A DNA stretch of 64,000 nt from an uncultured Bacteroides sp. Its GTDB lineage: Bacteria > Bacteroidota > Bacteroidia > Bacteroidales > Bacteroidaceae. The position numbers and the translations under genes were made by a program. Shown here in pieces: positions 47,314 to 56,246 of the stretch. The stretch lies in NCBI GenBank assembly GCA_900556625.1, contig USPQ01000004.1, forward strand, positions 1-64,000. Reading direction: 5' to 3'. Below the pieces are notes generated by a model that was not told where the DNA came from, did not search any database, and worked only from the letters and a program-made list of their open reading frames with translations. Numbering within the stretch: position 1 is the first letter of the stretch; every line of letters starts with the position of its first letter.

Positions 47314-48438
47314 TTATTCTGTTACATTGATTATCAATTCACAAGTCTTGGACGCCACATGTGAATAATTTGCGTTATTCATCAGAAACGTAGCAGTATA
47401 TGTACCCACCTGATTATAAGTATAAGAGTAAGACTCCAGATCCAGAGAAATGTCTTTTACCTTCACTCCCGAATCCGGTTCGGGACATTCCGCCAGATTC
47501 AGATAATCGGAAACAAGCCAATTATACTTCCAAGGATTATTGGCAGCCGTACCGTTAATAGTAAATCCGCCGCTTTTTATACTACTCAAGTTCCACATGC
47601 CAGTCACTCCCGTTGAAACAGAACCATATTCAAGATCTTTAGGCATATTTTCCGGAGCCTGTTCTTCATACTTCGTCTTATTCTTCATGTTCAATGGAGT
47701 AAAGCCGAAAGAACTTGCATAAGCAGTAGTGACACGTCCGTTCTTCCATTTGGTTTCCACACACATATTCAGAATATTGAATGTAGACTGAACAATAGTA
47801 GCCTCCGGATCTTCCGGATTATTGGCACTTATTGCTTCTTTCTGATCTCTGTTCAGCACTAAAGCCAGCGTCAGTTTCTTGCCAATATATTCTTTGACCG
47901 ATTTACTGAAACTCAAAGCTCCGGCTGCACTGGTCACAGGTGCTTGCGGCAGTTGCGCACGTGTGATAAGTTCCTTCCAGGGAGTATTCTTCTCCACAAG
48001 TACAGAATCAGCCTCGAAATTATTCTTGCTCATTCCCGGGAAAAAGATCGTATTTCCCGGATTATCAGGATCTTCTTCTTCCGCCAGATACAACACATCA
48101 AACTGGTCTTTGCATGAATTGGCTACCCCGTATTGAGCCCAAATCGAAAACTTAAAGTCGCATGACACAATATCTTCTACCGAAATCTCCTTCCGGTCAC
48201 GATAAATATACTGATGACCGATTTCGCCACTGAAGAAAGAAATGTAATCAGGATCACCGTGAAAGAGAAACTCGACAGGAGTCCCCTTCTTTACAGTCAG
48301 GATGTTGCCTTCGTACCGTACATTCTCATTGGTAGCCACAGTTACACTGACATCAGTCAGATCCCGGTCCAACTCTTTTTCGCATGAAGCAAACAAGAGA
48401 GTTCCCAGAGTTAGTATTAAGAATTTATATGTTTTCAT
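47314..48438 (-). CDS. DUF5017-type surface lipoprotein, SusE position of PUL B
   Basis: A 374-residue lipoprotein (lipobox LFASCEKE). The N-terminal domain (about 35-130) has the DUF5017 hallmark: VKKGTPVEFLFHGDPDYISFFSGEIGHQY. The C-terminal part ends in an Ig/PKD-like strand set (YTYNQVGTYTATFLMNNANY...CELIINVTE). In many Bacteroides PULs a DUF5017 protein follows susD and serves as a surface glycan-binding protein. It lies 42 bases after the susD gene on the same strand. Domain naming is confident; the binding role is known only from context. Confidence 0.82.
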   Translation of the reverse strand: MKTYKFLILTLGTLLFASCEKELDRDLTDVSVTVATNENVRYEGNILTVKKGTPVEFLFHGDPDYISFFSGEIGHQYIYRDRKEISVEDIVSCDFKFSIWAQYGVANSCKDQFDVLYLAEEEDPDNPGNTIFFPGMSKNNFEADSVLVEKNTPWKELITRAQLPQAPVTSAAGALSFSKSVKEYIGKKLTLALVLNRDQKEAISANNPEDPEATIVQSTFNILNMCVETKWKNGRVTTAYASSFGFTPLNMKNKTKYEEQAPENMPKDLEYGSVSTGVTGMWNLSSIKSGGFTINGTAANNPWKYNWLVSDYLNLAECPEPDSGVKVKDISLDLESYSYTYNQVGTYTATFLMNNANYSHVASKTCELIINVTE

Positions 48439-48480
48439 CGTTGTATTCTCTTCAAAAATTATTAATTGGATTAAAGCGGA

Positions 48481-50280
48481 TTACCAACCGGGGTTATTGC
48501 CCGTAATCAGTTTGTTGACAGCTTTCTCGGCATCCGGAATCGGGAAGTACTGATAAGCGGAAGATACCCGGAAGAAAGGTGCAGCCTGCCCTCCCTGAGT
48601 CCAGTTGTTTCCACTCTGTGCCAGCACTGCCTGCTCGTTCATCTTATCTACAAAGTCTCCCCAACGAATCAGGTCGAAACGACGGAGATATTCAAAACAA
48701 AGCTCCATTGCACGCTCATCCTTTATAATAGTAAGAAAGTCCTCACCTGAAGTAATCTGACCTGTAAGATCTGAGATTCCGGCACGGTCACGTACCTCTT
48801 TCAGGCATTCTTCGGCCAAGGGCGTCGGGGCACCGTTATATTCATTCTCCGCTTCCGCAATCATCAGCAACACATCCGAGTAACGAAGTATAGGGAAATT
48901 GATAGAAGTACGGTTCTTGTCCTTCTTTGCAGCAGGCTCATATTCCCGGCGGAACTTGGCACAACACAAATCTTTCCTTTCCTTACCGGCAGCAACCGCT
49001 TTTTTGTAAACATCTCCAATCTGCTCCACCTTACTGTTATATTCTTCACCCTCATTGGCTCCCTCATAATTATACGATCTGTCTCCGTACCAGCCGGCAC
49101 CTTTCACCAGATCATACAACGCCTTGTTTTCAAAAGTTCTTCCTACAATTCCCAAGTCAGTACGGTCCGCAATTCTACGATATGTAAAAGGGGCAATGTT
49201 CCAGGTGAAACGTTCATTATCACCATTCGCCACATACAAATCATAAAGTTTCGGAGTTGCCCAAATAAAGCCATAAGAATATCCCGGGTCAGCCTTGCCT
49301 ACAACATTAGATAAAGAAGAAAAGTCCGAACACTGAAGCCCGATCGTATTTCCGATACGGCCTTCCGAACGCACGTCTCCCGTTCCGTCTCCGGCAAACT
49401 CAACTTCCCAGATACTTTCATTGGCAGTCGTATTGTATTTGTCGGAACACATATCAATAAACGGGTCCCAGTAATTAGCGGCAAGCGTATGCCCCTGTGT
49501 CCGCACTTTCTGGCCGAAATAGCTGGCACGCTCGAAATACGACTTGTTTTCCGCATCGGCCGGTTTACCGTCGCGCTTATGTTCACCGGCCCAGAATAAA
49601 TAGACACGTGCCAACATACCCCATGCCGTCGATTTGGAGATACGTCCCGGCTTATAGCTTAACTCTCTGGCAGAGAGCAGCCCTCCGGTTTCTTCATCGG
49701 CAGCCTCTTCCATTTCTTTCACGATAAACTTATAAATCACGTTCTTATCCGTACGTGCTATATCCTTATTAGTCACCGTCCCGGACGAATAGGTAGACTC
49801 CGTCTTGAACGGCACATCTCCCCAGCACTGCACCAACGTAAAGTAATAAAACGCACGTAAGAAACGAGCTTCCGATTTGTATTGCAAACGACTCTTATCA
49901 CTCATTCCGGGGACATTGTCTATCTGTTCCAGAAACATATTGGCACGCTCGATGCCGTTATACAAATTGAGCCAGAGGTTGGTAACCGCCGCATCACTGG
50001 TGGTAGTGTTATTACAAATCAATCCTGTATTGGAAATACGTCCGGTAGACCCTCCATAAAACTCCAGGTCGTCACCGCCTGCAAGAACCATGTAATCACC
50101 TCCGTAGAAAGTTGACTGTCCTAAGTTCGAATAGATACCGGTCAGGAATGATTGTGCTTCCGCCTCATTCTGGAAATAGTTTTCCGGTACTATTTTATAT
50201 GGTTCCTTCTCCAAAAAGTCACATGACGCTATCGTACATGTAGCCAACAAAGAAAGGAATGCTATTTTTATCTTTTTCAT
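48481..50280 (-). CDS. SusD-type glycan-binding lipoprotein of PUL B
   Basis: A 599-residue outer membrane lipoprotein starting at the ATG read from 50280 (MKKIKIAFLSLLATCTIASCDF); a TTG nine codons upstream would put charged residues before the signal and is rejected. The N-terminal SusD-like domain starts LEKEPYKIVPENYFQNEAEAQSFLTGIYS. The C-terminal RagB/SusD domain contains LKEVRDRAGI, IIKDERAMELCFEYLRRFDLIRWGDF and YQYFPIPDAEKAVN. It pairs with the SusC encoded 34 bases upstream to capture and import the glycan. Assignment is very secure. Confidence 0.97.
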   Translation of the reverse strand: MKKIKIAFLSLLATCTIASCDFLEKEPYKIVPENYFQNEAEAQSFLTGIYSNLGQSTFYGGDYMVLAGGDDLEFYGGSTGRISNTGLICNNTTTSDAAVTNLWLNLYNGIERANMFLEQIDNVPGMSDKSRLQYKSEARFLRAFYYFTLVQCWGDVPFKTESTYSSGTVTNKDIARTDKNVIYKFIVKEMEEAADEETGGLLSARELSYKPGRISKSTAWGMLARVYLFWAGEHKRDGKPADAENKSYFERASYFGQKVRTQGHTLAANYWDPFIDMCSDKYNTTANESIWEVEFAGDGTGDVRSEGRIGNTIGLQCSDFSSLSNVVGKADPGYSYGFIWATPKLYDLYVANGDNERFTWNIAPFTYRRIADRTDLGIVGRTFENKALYDLVKGAGWYGDRSYNYEGANEGEEYNSKVEQIGDVYKKAVAAGKERKDLCCAKFRREYEPAAKKDKNRTSINFPILRYSDVLLMIAEAENEYNGAPTPLAEECLKEVRDRAGISDLTGQITSGEDFLTIIKDERAMELCFEYLRRFDLIRWGDFVDKMNEQAVLAQSGNNWTQGGQAAPFFRVSSAYQYFPIPDAEKAVNKLITGNNPGW

Positions 50281-50314
50281 ATCTTCTCTATTTTTATATG
50301 ATTTCAACTAAATA

Positions 50315-53300
50315 CTAAAACCCAAGATTAATTCCGAAGTTGACAGCATAAGCCCTCGGATAAGCGGAATAGTCAAGTCCCGGTGTCAGGGCACTGTTAC
50401 GGATAGACACTTCAGGATCATAGCCGGAATAGCCGGATATTGTCCAGAGATTCTGTCCTGCTACGTAAACACGGGCAGTAGAGATTCCCCATTTCCTAAG
50501 CGCTTTCTTCGGCAAAGTATAACCCAGCGTCAATGTCTTCAGACGCAGGAAAGAACCATCTTCGATCACACGTGAAGATACAACCTTGTTGGAACTTGAG
50601 TTCTTGGCTACCGGTATATTGCTTGTCGGGTTTTCCGGTGTCCAACGGTCGGCATAAGTCGCATACTGGTTCAGGTTACGTGAATTGTTGACGTTTTCAA
50701 AGAACAAGCGGTTCGCATTCAACACATCATTTCCGTAAGACCATTGGAAGAAGATACTCAAATCAAATCCTTTATATTCAAAATCATTCGTGAAACCACC
50801 TGTATGGATAGGCAAGCCACGTCCGATCATCGTGCGGTCGTTCGTGTCGATTATACCGTCGCCATTCAGGTCTTTATATTTAGGCATACCCGGCTGAGTG
50901 TTGTTCTCGCTGGAGAAGTAAGGAACTCCCGGACGCAACACATACGTATCGCCGGACTTATAAAAATCTTCGTATTTGTAAGTACCTTCATACATATAGC
51001 CGTACATCATACCCATTGAATAGCCTTTCTTCGCAATGTAAGTAGGCTGTGAATTGTACGTCTGGTCGAAATAAGCGGAGGTCAACAAGGAAGTCTGATT
51101 CTCCGCCAACTCCAATACCTTATTCTTATTAAAGGCAATATTGAAATTTGTGCTCCAACGGAAACCGTTTCTATTTATATTTATTGTATTCAGGGTAAAT
51201 TCCAAACCGGAGTTACGCACTTTACCTACATTCTTCATTGCGCTATAATAACCGGTAGAATAAGGCAAGCTTGCATCAAGAAGCAGATCGCGGGTCGTTT
51301 TCATGTACCAGTCTACATTAATGCCAATTCGTTCGTCAAAGAAGCCCAGGTCAAGACCGACGTTCCACTGTTCCGTCGTTTCCCACTTCAAATCTTTATT
51401 CGCCAGCGAGATAGGTACCATACCGATGCTGTTCTGATTGTTCTCGAACGGATAAACTCCCGAAGGAAGATTGTTCGATGCCGCTTTCGCCATTTTCAAC
51501 AAAGCATAGGCTTCATATTCACCTACACGGTTGTTACCAGTCAACCCCCAACTGGCACGCAACTTACCATTGGAAAGAATGGACTTATATTCCTTCATGA
51601 AGTCTTCTTCGCTGAAGTTCCACGCCAGAGAAGCCGAAGGGAATAACCCATACCGATTCTTTTTGGCAAACTTGGAAGAACCGTCGACACGGAAAGAAGC
51701 CGTTGCATAGTACTTTGACATATAATTATAGTTCACACGTCCGAGATAAGACATCATAGACCATGAGGACTTTTCAGAGCTTGTCGTACTTGGGATACCT
51801 TCGCTCATGCCGGCCATGCCCAAAGATTCATTGGGGATATTGGTGGTCTTGAAAGAATAGTATTCATAGTCGGAATTCTGCAAAGTAATACCAAGCAACG
51901 AATTAAAGAAATGCTTCTTGTTAATGTTAACCTGATAGGTCAATACATTTTCGTTCAACCAGGTCAGACGTTGCTGGCGGACTACCTGTGCATTCACCTT
52001 ATCCGTTGAGATCGGGCTACCATAACGGGTCTTTGAGTTATTAAACGTATCATTGCTACGGGCATCGTACGTGTAACCGCCGGATACCTTCAGCTTCAAT
52101 CCCTTGATAAATTCATATTCTACAAAACCGTTCAACTGAAGGTTATTCGTATAGTTCTTACGATATTCGTTCTTCAATGACATAATCGGGTTGAAACGAT
52201 AGTCATTAGTCGGTTCTACTGATGAATCCAGCGCATTGTCCATTAAGGTGCTCAACGGAACATCCGGTTCGGTAACAGGGCGGTAACCCCATACACTATA
52301 AAATAAGTTATTCATACCGCTGGATGAATATAAAGAGGTAGAGCTACCGGTCTGAATGGCACGTGCATAGTTGGCAGTAACACTCATATTCAGTTTGCCA
52401 CGGCGGACAACGGTATTCATACGAGTTTGGAAACGTTTGTAGTTGGAGTTGAGCACGATACCGTCCTGATCGAAATAAGAAGCCGACGCATTGTAACGTA
52501 CCCCTTCCGTTCCGCCCATCAGGCTGACGTTATGGCTTTGCTGCCAAGCTGTGCGGAAAATCTCGTCCTGCCAGTCATACTGCGGAACACCCCGGTAATC
52601 TTCCACCGTCCACTGCTTGCCTTCATGTTCAATCAGATAGTTCTTTTGGGTATCTGCCGGAAACAGTTCATTCTGCAACTTCACAAACTCATACGCATCC
52701 AGCATTGGAATTGTATTGGTGACCTGCTGAAATCCGAAACTTCCGTCATACTTGAGTTGAGGTTTTCCAACCTTTCCTTTCTTGGTCGTGATAATAACGA
52801 CACCGTTAGCACCACGGGCACCATAAATGGCAGTGGCCGAAGCATCTTTCAACACTTCAACGGATTCAGCGTCGGAAGGGTTAATGGTAGCCGCAATAGC
52901 AGGATCTTCTACCGGAAACCCGTCAATAACATATAAAGGTGAATTATCCTGGGTCAGAGAGTTGTTACCACGGATAACAATATTCATCGTTCCGCCCGGC
53001 ATACCCTCGCCCGAACTTACGTTTACTCCGGCAATACGTCCACCCAAAGTCTGGTCGAATGAAGAAGCAGGCGTTTTCAGCAAATCTTCCATATTTACTT
53101 TCGCCACTGCACCGGTCAGGTCTTTCTTCTTCACCTCCTGATAGCCTACGATAACGACTTCGTCCAATGTCTTCGTATCTTCCTTCAAGATGATAGACAT
53201 GGGCTTGGCCGTCTCGACCGGCAATTCCTGGGTTACATAACCGATAAAAGAGACTATAAGAATAGACTTCTTATTAGGAGCATTCAACGAGAACTTACCA

Positions 53301-53494
53301 TCAAGATCTGTTATCGTACCCTGAGTACCGCCCTTGATCTGAATACTGGCACCTGGGACCGACTCCCCGGTTTGATCAACGACTGTACCCCGTACAAGTA
53401 CTTGGGCTACTGCCACAGAGAAAGAAAATAAGGTTAACAGCATCATACTGAAGCCTCTCTTCCATGAAAAATTTGTTCGGAATCCGGTTTGCAT
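50315..53494 (-). CDS. SusC-type TonB-dependent receptor of PUL B
   Basis: First gene of the seven-gene minus-strand operon, 1059 residues. Signal peptide (RGFSMMLLTLFSFSVAVAQ), carboxypeptidase-D-like regulatory domain (about 33-110; RGTVVDQTGESVPGASIQIKG), plug (about 115-225) with ESVEVLKDASATAIYGARG and GVVIITTKKGK, and a long barrel ending NFGINLGF. It imports oligosaccharides through the outer membrane with the following SusD. The enzyme set of PUL B (PL8, sulfatase, beta-helix proteins) points to a sulfated glycosaminoglycan, which is inference. It is divergent from the dihydrouridine synthase gene, 149 bases apart. Confidence 0.97.
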   Translation of the reverse strand: MQTGFRTNFSWKRGFSMMLLTLFSFSVAVAQVLVRGTVVDQTGESVPGASIQIKGGTQGTITDLDGKFSLNAPNKKSILIVSFIGYVTQELPVETAKPMSIILKEDTKTLDEVVIVGYQEVKKKDLTGAVAKVNMEDLLKTPASSFDQTLGGRIAGVNVSSGEGMPGGTMNIVIRGNNSLTQDNSPLYVIDGFPVEDPAIAATINPSDAESVEVLKDASATAIYGARGANGVVIITTKKGKVGKPQLKYDGSFGFQQVTNTIPMLDAYEFVKLQNELFPADTQKNYLIEHEGKQWTVEDYRGVPQYDWQDEIFRTAWQQSHNVSLMGGTEGVRYNASASYFDQDGIVLNSNYKRFQTRMNTVVRRGKLNMSVTANYARAIQTGSSTSLYSSSGMNNLFYSVWGYRPVTEPDVPLSTLMDNALDSSVEPTNDYRFNPIMSLKNEYRKNYTNNLQLNGFVEYEFIKGLKLKVSGGYTYDARSNDTFNNSKTRYGSPISTDKVNAQVVRQQRLTWLNENVLTYQVNINKKHFFNSLLGITLQNSDYEYYSFKTTNIPNESLGMAGMSEGIPSTTSSEKSSWSMMSYLGRVNYNYMSKYYATASFRVDGSSKFAKKNRYGLFPSASLAWNFSEEDFMKEYKSILSNGKLRASWGLTGNNRVGEYEAYALLKMAKAASNNLPSGVYPFENNQNSIGMVPISLANKDLKWETTEQWNVGLDLGFFDERIGINVDWYMKTTRDLLLDASLPYSTGYYSAMKNVGKVRNSGLEFTLNTININRNGFRWSTNFNIAFNKNKVLELAENQTSLLTSAYFDQTYNSQPTYIAKKGYSMGMMYGYMYEGTYKYEDFYKSGDTYVLRPGVPYFSSENNTQPGMPKYKDLNGDGIIDTNDRTMIGRGLPIHTGGFTNDFEYKGFDLSIFFQWSYGNDVLNANRLFFENVNNSRNLNQYATYADRWTPENPTSNIPVAKNSSSNKVVSSRVIEDGSFLRLKTLTLGYTLPKKALRKWGISTARVYVAGQNLWTISGYSGYDPEVSIRNSALTPGLDYSAYPRAYAVNFGINLGF

Positions 53495-53533
53495 ACTATT
53501 AGTTTTACATTTTTAATTAGATTTGTCAATGCG

Positions 53534-53599
53534 CAAAATTAAGTACTGATACCCTAATTTACAGGCCAAAATTATTCAATTATGATACAAAAACATACA
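53534..53599 (-). promoter_or_regulatory. Candidate promoter region of the PUL B susC operon
   Basis: Two minus-strand TAnnTTTG matches (TAATTTTG) lie at 53534-53541 and 53567-53574. Upstream of both, two TGTAT copies 10 bases apart lie at 53585-53589 and 53595-53599. No convincing -33 TTTG for either. With the first box, the TGTAT pair sits about 43 bases upstream, near the spacing of a similar TGTAC pair ahead of the sulfatase promoter. Confidence 0.4.
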
Positions 53600-53620
53600 T
53601 ATACCAAAGTATATTCAATG

Positions 53621-53628
53621 TATCTTTG
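53621..53628 (+). promoter_or_regulatory. -7 element of the dihydrouridine synthase gene
   Basis: TATCTTTG followed by CAC is a perfect Bacteroides -7 element, 15 bases before the ATG at 53644. It rules out the in-frame TTG at 53626, which lies inside it. Confidence 0.65.
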
Positions 53629-53643
53629 CACAAAAATAACGTA

Positions 53644-54588
53644 ATGCAAGACATTCTATCCATTCACTTCGCTCCATTGCAAGGCTATACGGAGGCTTTT
53701 TACCGTAATGCACACGCTGCCTGTTTCGGTGGCATAGACAGTTATTATACTCCGTTCGTACGACTGGAAAAAGACGGTTTCCGGAATAAAGATGTCCGTG
53801 AGATCGCTCCGGAAAGTAATCAGGTGCCTCATTTAGTTCCTCAACTCATAGCTCCGTCCATAGAAAAGGCGGAGACAATCTTATCCCTTTTTATAGAAAA
53901 AGGATATAAGGAGGCGGATATTAATCTGGGCTGCCCGTTTCCGCTTCTGGCTAAACGGCACAACGGTTCCGGCATTCTGCCTTATCCGGACGAAGTGAAA
54001 ACATTATTGGGACTGACTCTGAAATATCCGCAAATCAGTTTTTCCGTAAAGATGAGACTGGGCTGGGAGAATCCCGACGAATGCCTGCAACTCGCTCCTA
54101 TATTAAATGACCTGCCGCTACGCCACATCACGATGCATCCTCGTCTGGGAAAACAGCAATATAAAGGAAGTGTAGACCTCAATGGGTTCGACGCTTTCCT
54201 GAATGTCTGCCAACATCCGCTCATATATAATGGCGACATTAATTGCCCGGATGACGTTCACCGCATCCGGCAACAATTCCCCGCATTGGCAGGAGTGATG
54301 ATCGGACGCGGACTGCTCGCAAACCCGGCATTAGCTTTGGAGTATAAGGAAAACCGTACGCTGACACCCGACGAGATGAAAGAGAAACTGCATATCATGC
54401 ATACTTCCGTCTACAATCAGTACACCGCACAACTGGAAGGAGGCGACGGGCAGCTTCTGAACAAGATGAAAACGTTTTGGGAATATCTCGCACCGAATGC
54501 GGACAGAAAACTAATGAAAGCAATCCATAAAAGCACAAGCCTCAGCAAATATAATCAGGCTATCCAAGCCTTTTTTAGTCAACGATAA
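53644..54588 (+). CDS. tRNA-dihydrouridine synthase (Dus family)
   Basis: A 314-residue FMN enzyme that reduces uridine in the D-loop of tRNAs, in the cytoplasm. The start is the ATG at 53644 (MQDILSIHFAPLQGYTEAF) because the longer TTG version begins in the promoter. Family features: FAPLQGYTEAFYR (FMN phosphate side), DINLGCPFPLLAKRHNGSGIL with the catalytic Cys97, SVKMRLGWENPDE, HITMHPRLGKQQYKGSVD, YNGDINCPDDV and GVMIGRGLLANPAL. The C-terminal helical domain binds tRNA. It is a housekeeping gene between the PUL B susC operon and the porin and PL8 genes, and has its own promoter. Which Dus subgroup it belongs to cannot be settled here. Confidence 0.93.
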   Translation: MQDILSIHFAPLQGYTEAFYRNAHAACFGGIDSYYTPFVRLEKDGFRNKDVREIAPESNQVPHLVPQLIAPSIEKAETILSLFIEKGYKEADINLGCPFPLLAKRHNGSGILPYPDEVKTLLGLTLKYPQISFSVKMRLGWENPDECLQLAPILNDLPLRHITMHPRLGKQQYKGSVDLNGFDAFLNVCQHPLIYNGDINCPDDVHRIRQQFPALAGVMIGRGLLANPALALEYKENRTLTPDEMKEKLHIMHTSVYNQYTAQLEGGDGQLLNKMKTFWEYLAPNADRKLMKAIHKSTSLSKYNQAIQAFFSQR

Positions 54589-54610
54589 ACTGATTACCAG
54601 TTATTTTGTG

Positions 54611-54618
54611 TAATTTTG
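54611..54618 (+). promoter_or_regulatory. -7 element of the porin gene
   Basis: TAATTTTG followed by CGC, a perfect TAnnTTTG, 24 bases ahead of the ATG at 54643. It overlaps a TTG at 54616, which is therefore not the start codon. Confidence 0.6.
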
Positions 54619-54642
54619 CGCCCGTTTATAAACAAGCACATT

Positions 54643-55878
54643 ATGAAAAAATACATTTTAATCTCGCTTTGCCTGCTAACGGCCGCAGGCAGCTTCGCAC
54701 AGAACAAGGATTTCAAGTTTAAATTCTATGGGCAGATCCGTACCGACTTCTATTATAATAGTCGTGCTAACGAAGAAACCGTAGACGGATTATTTTATAT
54801 GTACCCCAAAGATAAGGTACGCGATGAGGACGGAAACGACTTGAACTCAACACCGAACAGCAACTTTTATACCTTGTATTCACGCTTGGGCGTAGATGTG
54901 GCCGGTCCGAAACTGGGAACCGCCAAAACTTCCGCCAAAGTAGAAATTGATTTTCGCGGTACAGGTACCTCATACTCGGTAATCCGCCTCCGCCATGCTT
55001 ATTTGAATCTGGATTGGGGCAAGTCCGCCTTATTGCTGGGACAGACATGGCATCCGCTGTTCGGAAATGTCTCCCCTCAGATTCTGAACCTTTCCGTGGG
55101 AGCGCCTTTCCAACCGTTCAGCCGTGCGCCGCAAATCCGCTATCGCTACACTGAAAAGAACTTCCAACTTACGGGAGCTGCCATATGGCAGTCGCAATAT
55201 CTGTCGCAAGGTCCTGCCGGAAAGAGCCAAGAATACATAAAGAAAAGCTGTATTCCCGAAATCTACATCGGTGCCGATTATAAGAACGGAGGTTTATTGG
55301 CTGGTGTAGGAATCGAAATGTTATCATTGAAGCCACGGACAGAAGCTACCGGAGAAAACAATAAGAAATTTCAAGTAGACGAGCGTATCACCACTCTTTC
55401 CTATGAAGCTCACGTTAAATATACCAATAAAGACTGGTTTGTTGGAGCAAAAAGTGTTCTGGGTTCCAATCTCACACAGGCTTCCGGTCTGGGAGGATTC
55501 GGAGTGAAGTCTGTCAACGAACGTACCGGAGAACAAAAGTACACCCCGATACGCTTTTCCAGTTCTTGGCTGAACGTTGTTTATGGACAGAAATGGAAAC
55601 CGGGCGTTTTTGTCGGTTATGCTAAAAACTTGGGGACAAGTGACGAATTATATGCCCCTGATGGAAAAGCACAATTATATGGTACAGGTACAAATCTCGA
55701 CCAACTTGTCACTGCCGGAGCAGAACTTACTTATAATGTCCCTCATTGGAAATTCGGTTTAGAATATACGCTAAGCTCTGCATGGTATGGTTCTCTTAAT
55801 ACATCCAGCGGTAAAATCAAAGATACTCATGCCGTATGCAACAACCGCATTGTTGCAGTTGCCATGTTTATGTTCTAA
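54643..55878 (+). CDS. Outer membrane beta-barrel porin-like protein
   Basis: A 411-residue protein with a clear signal peptide (KKYILISLCLLTAAGSFAQ) and alternating-strand barrel pattern up to a C-terminal Phe (VAVAMFMF). Features: KFKFYGQIRTDFYYNSR at the start, YTLYSRLGVDVAGPKLG, VIRLRHAYLNLDWGKSALLLGQTWHPLFG and FSRAPQIRYRY, which resemble the DcaP/porin superfamily. A few conserved barrel motifs of this type are common in Bacteroidetes proteins of unknown substrate. It lies between the Dus gene and the PL8 gene (convergent with the latter). It could admit small breakdown products, but no link to PUL B is shown. Confidence 0.75.
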   Translation: MKKYILISLCLLTAAGSFAQNKDFKFKFYGQIRTDFYYNSRANEETVDGLFYMYPKDKVRDEDGNDLNSTPNSNFYTLYSRLGVDVAGPKLGTAKTSAKVEIDFRGTGTSYSVIRLRHAYLNLDWGKSALLLGQTWHPLFGNVSPQILNLSVGAPFQPFSRAPQIRYRYTEKNFQLTGAAIWQSQYLSQGPAGKSQEYIKKSCIPEIYIGADYKNGGLLAGVGIEMLSLKPRTEATGENNKKFQVDERITTLSYEAHVKYTNKDWFVGAKSVLGSNLTQASGLGGFGVKSVNERTGEQKYTPIRFSSSWLNVVYGQKWKPGVFVGYAKNLGTSDELYAPDGKAQLYGTGTNLDQLVTAGAELTYNVPHWKFGLEYTLSSAWYGSLNTSSGKIKDTHAVCNNRIVAVAMFMF

Positions 55879-56246
55879 TCTCTCCCACTAATTTATTTTA
55901 ATCATATATCTGCCACCTGTCACCGATTGCAGTTTAACGTTTTGGTTATAAACGGATAAGGCTGTGACGGCAACAGGTGACAGCATTGTGAAGGCAATAT
56001 TGCTGTCACCGGAGCTAAAAGACAACAGAAGTAATAAGATTAAAAGTTTCGCGCCTTGAAACTTTTGGTTTACCCATGCGAAACTATAGTTTCATCAGCT
56101 TGAAACTAAAGTTTCAAAGGCTTGGAACCATTGGTTTCTTACCGATGAAACCAAAGTTTCTCTATGGGGAAACTGTAGTTTCAAGCAGGTGGAACCATCT
56201 AAAACCGTCAATACAAGAATAAAATATGCAGCGGCTTATTCGCTTC
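55879..56246. other. Repeat-rich intergenic region between convergent porin and PL8 genes
   Basis: No gene visible. It contains a hairpin with 10-base arms, GGTGACAGCA (55976-55985) and TGCTGTCACC (56001-56010), plus an extra copy of CTGTCACC at 55917-55924 that could pair with the same arm. A 22-bp-period array of GAAAC/GTTTC arms follows (56042-56196). No good T tract is seen after the hairpin. Confidence 0.75.
56042..56196. repeat. 22-bp-period array of alternating GAAAC and GTTTC arms
   Basis: GAAAC-like arms begin at 56058, 56080, 56102, 56124 (GGAAC), 56147, 56169 and 56191 (GGAAC). GTTTC-like arms begin at 56046, 56068 (GTTTA), 56089, 56111, 56134, 56156 and 56178. Intervals are 21-23, mostly 22. 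Units are near-palindromes such as GAAACTATAGTTTC (56080-56093) and TGAAACTAAAGTTTCA (56101-56116), with 7-8 variable bases between units. Confidence 0.85.

Noticed and set aside
50315..53494. Mobile element or phage origin for the inverted orientation of the PUL B operon
   Set aside because: No integrase, transposase, tRNA edge or flanking direct repeat was seen; PULs with mixed strands are common.
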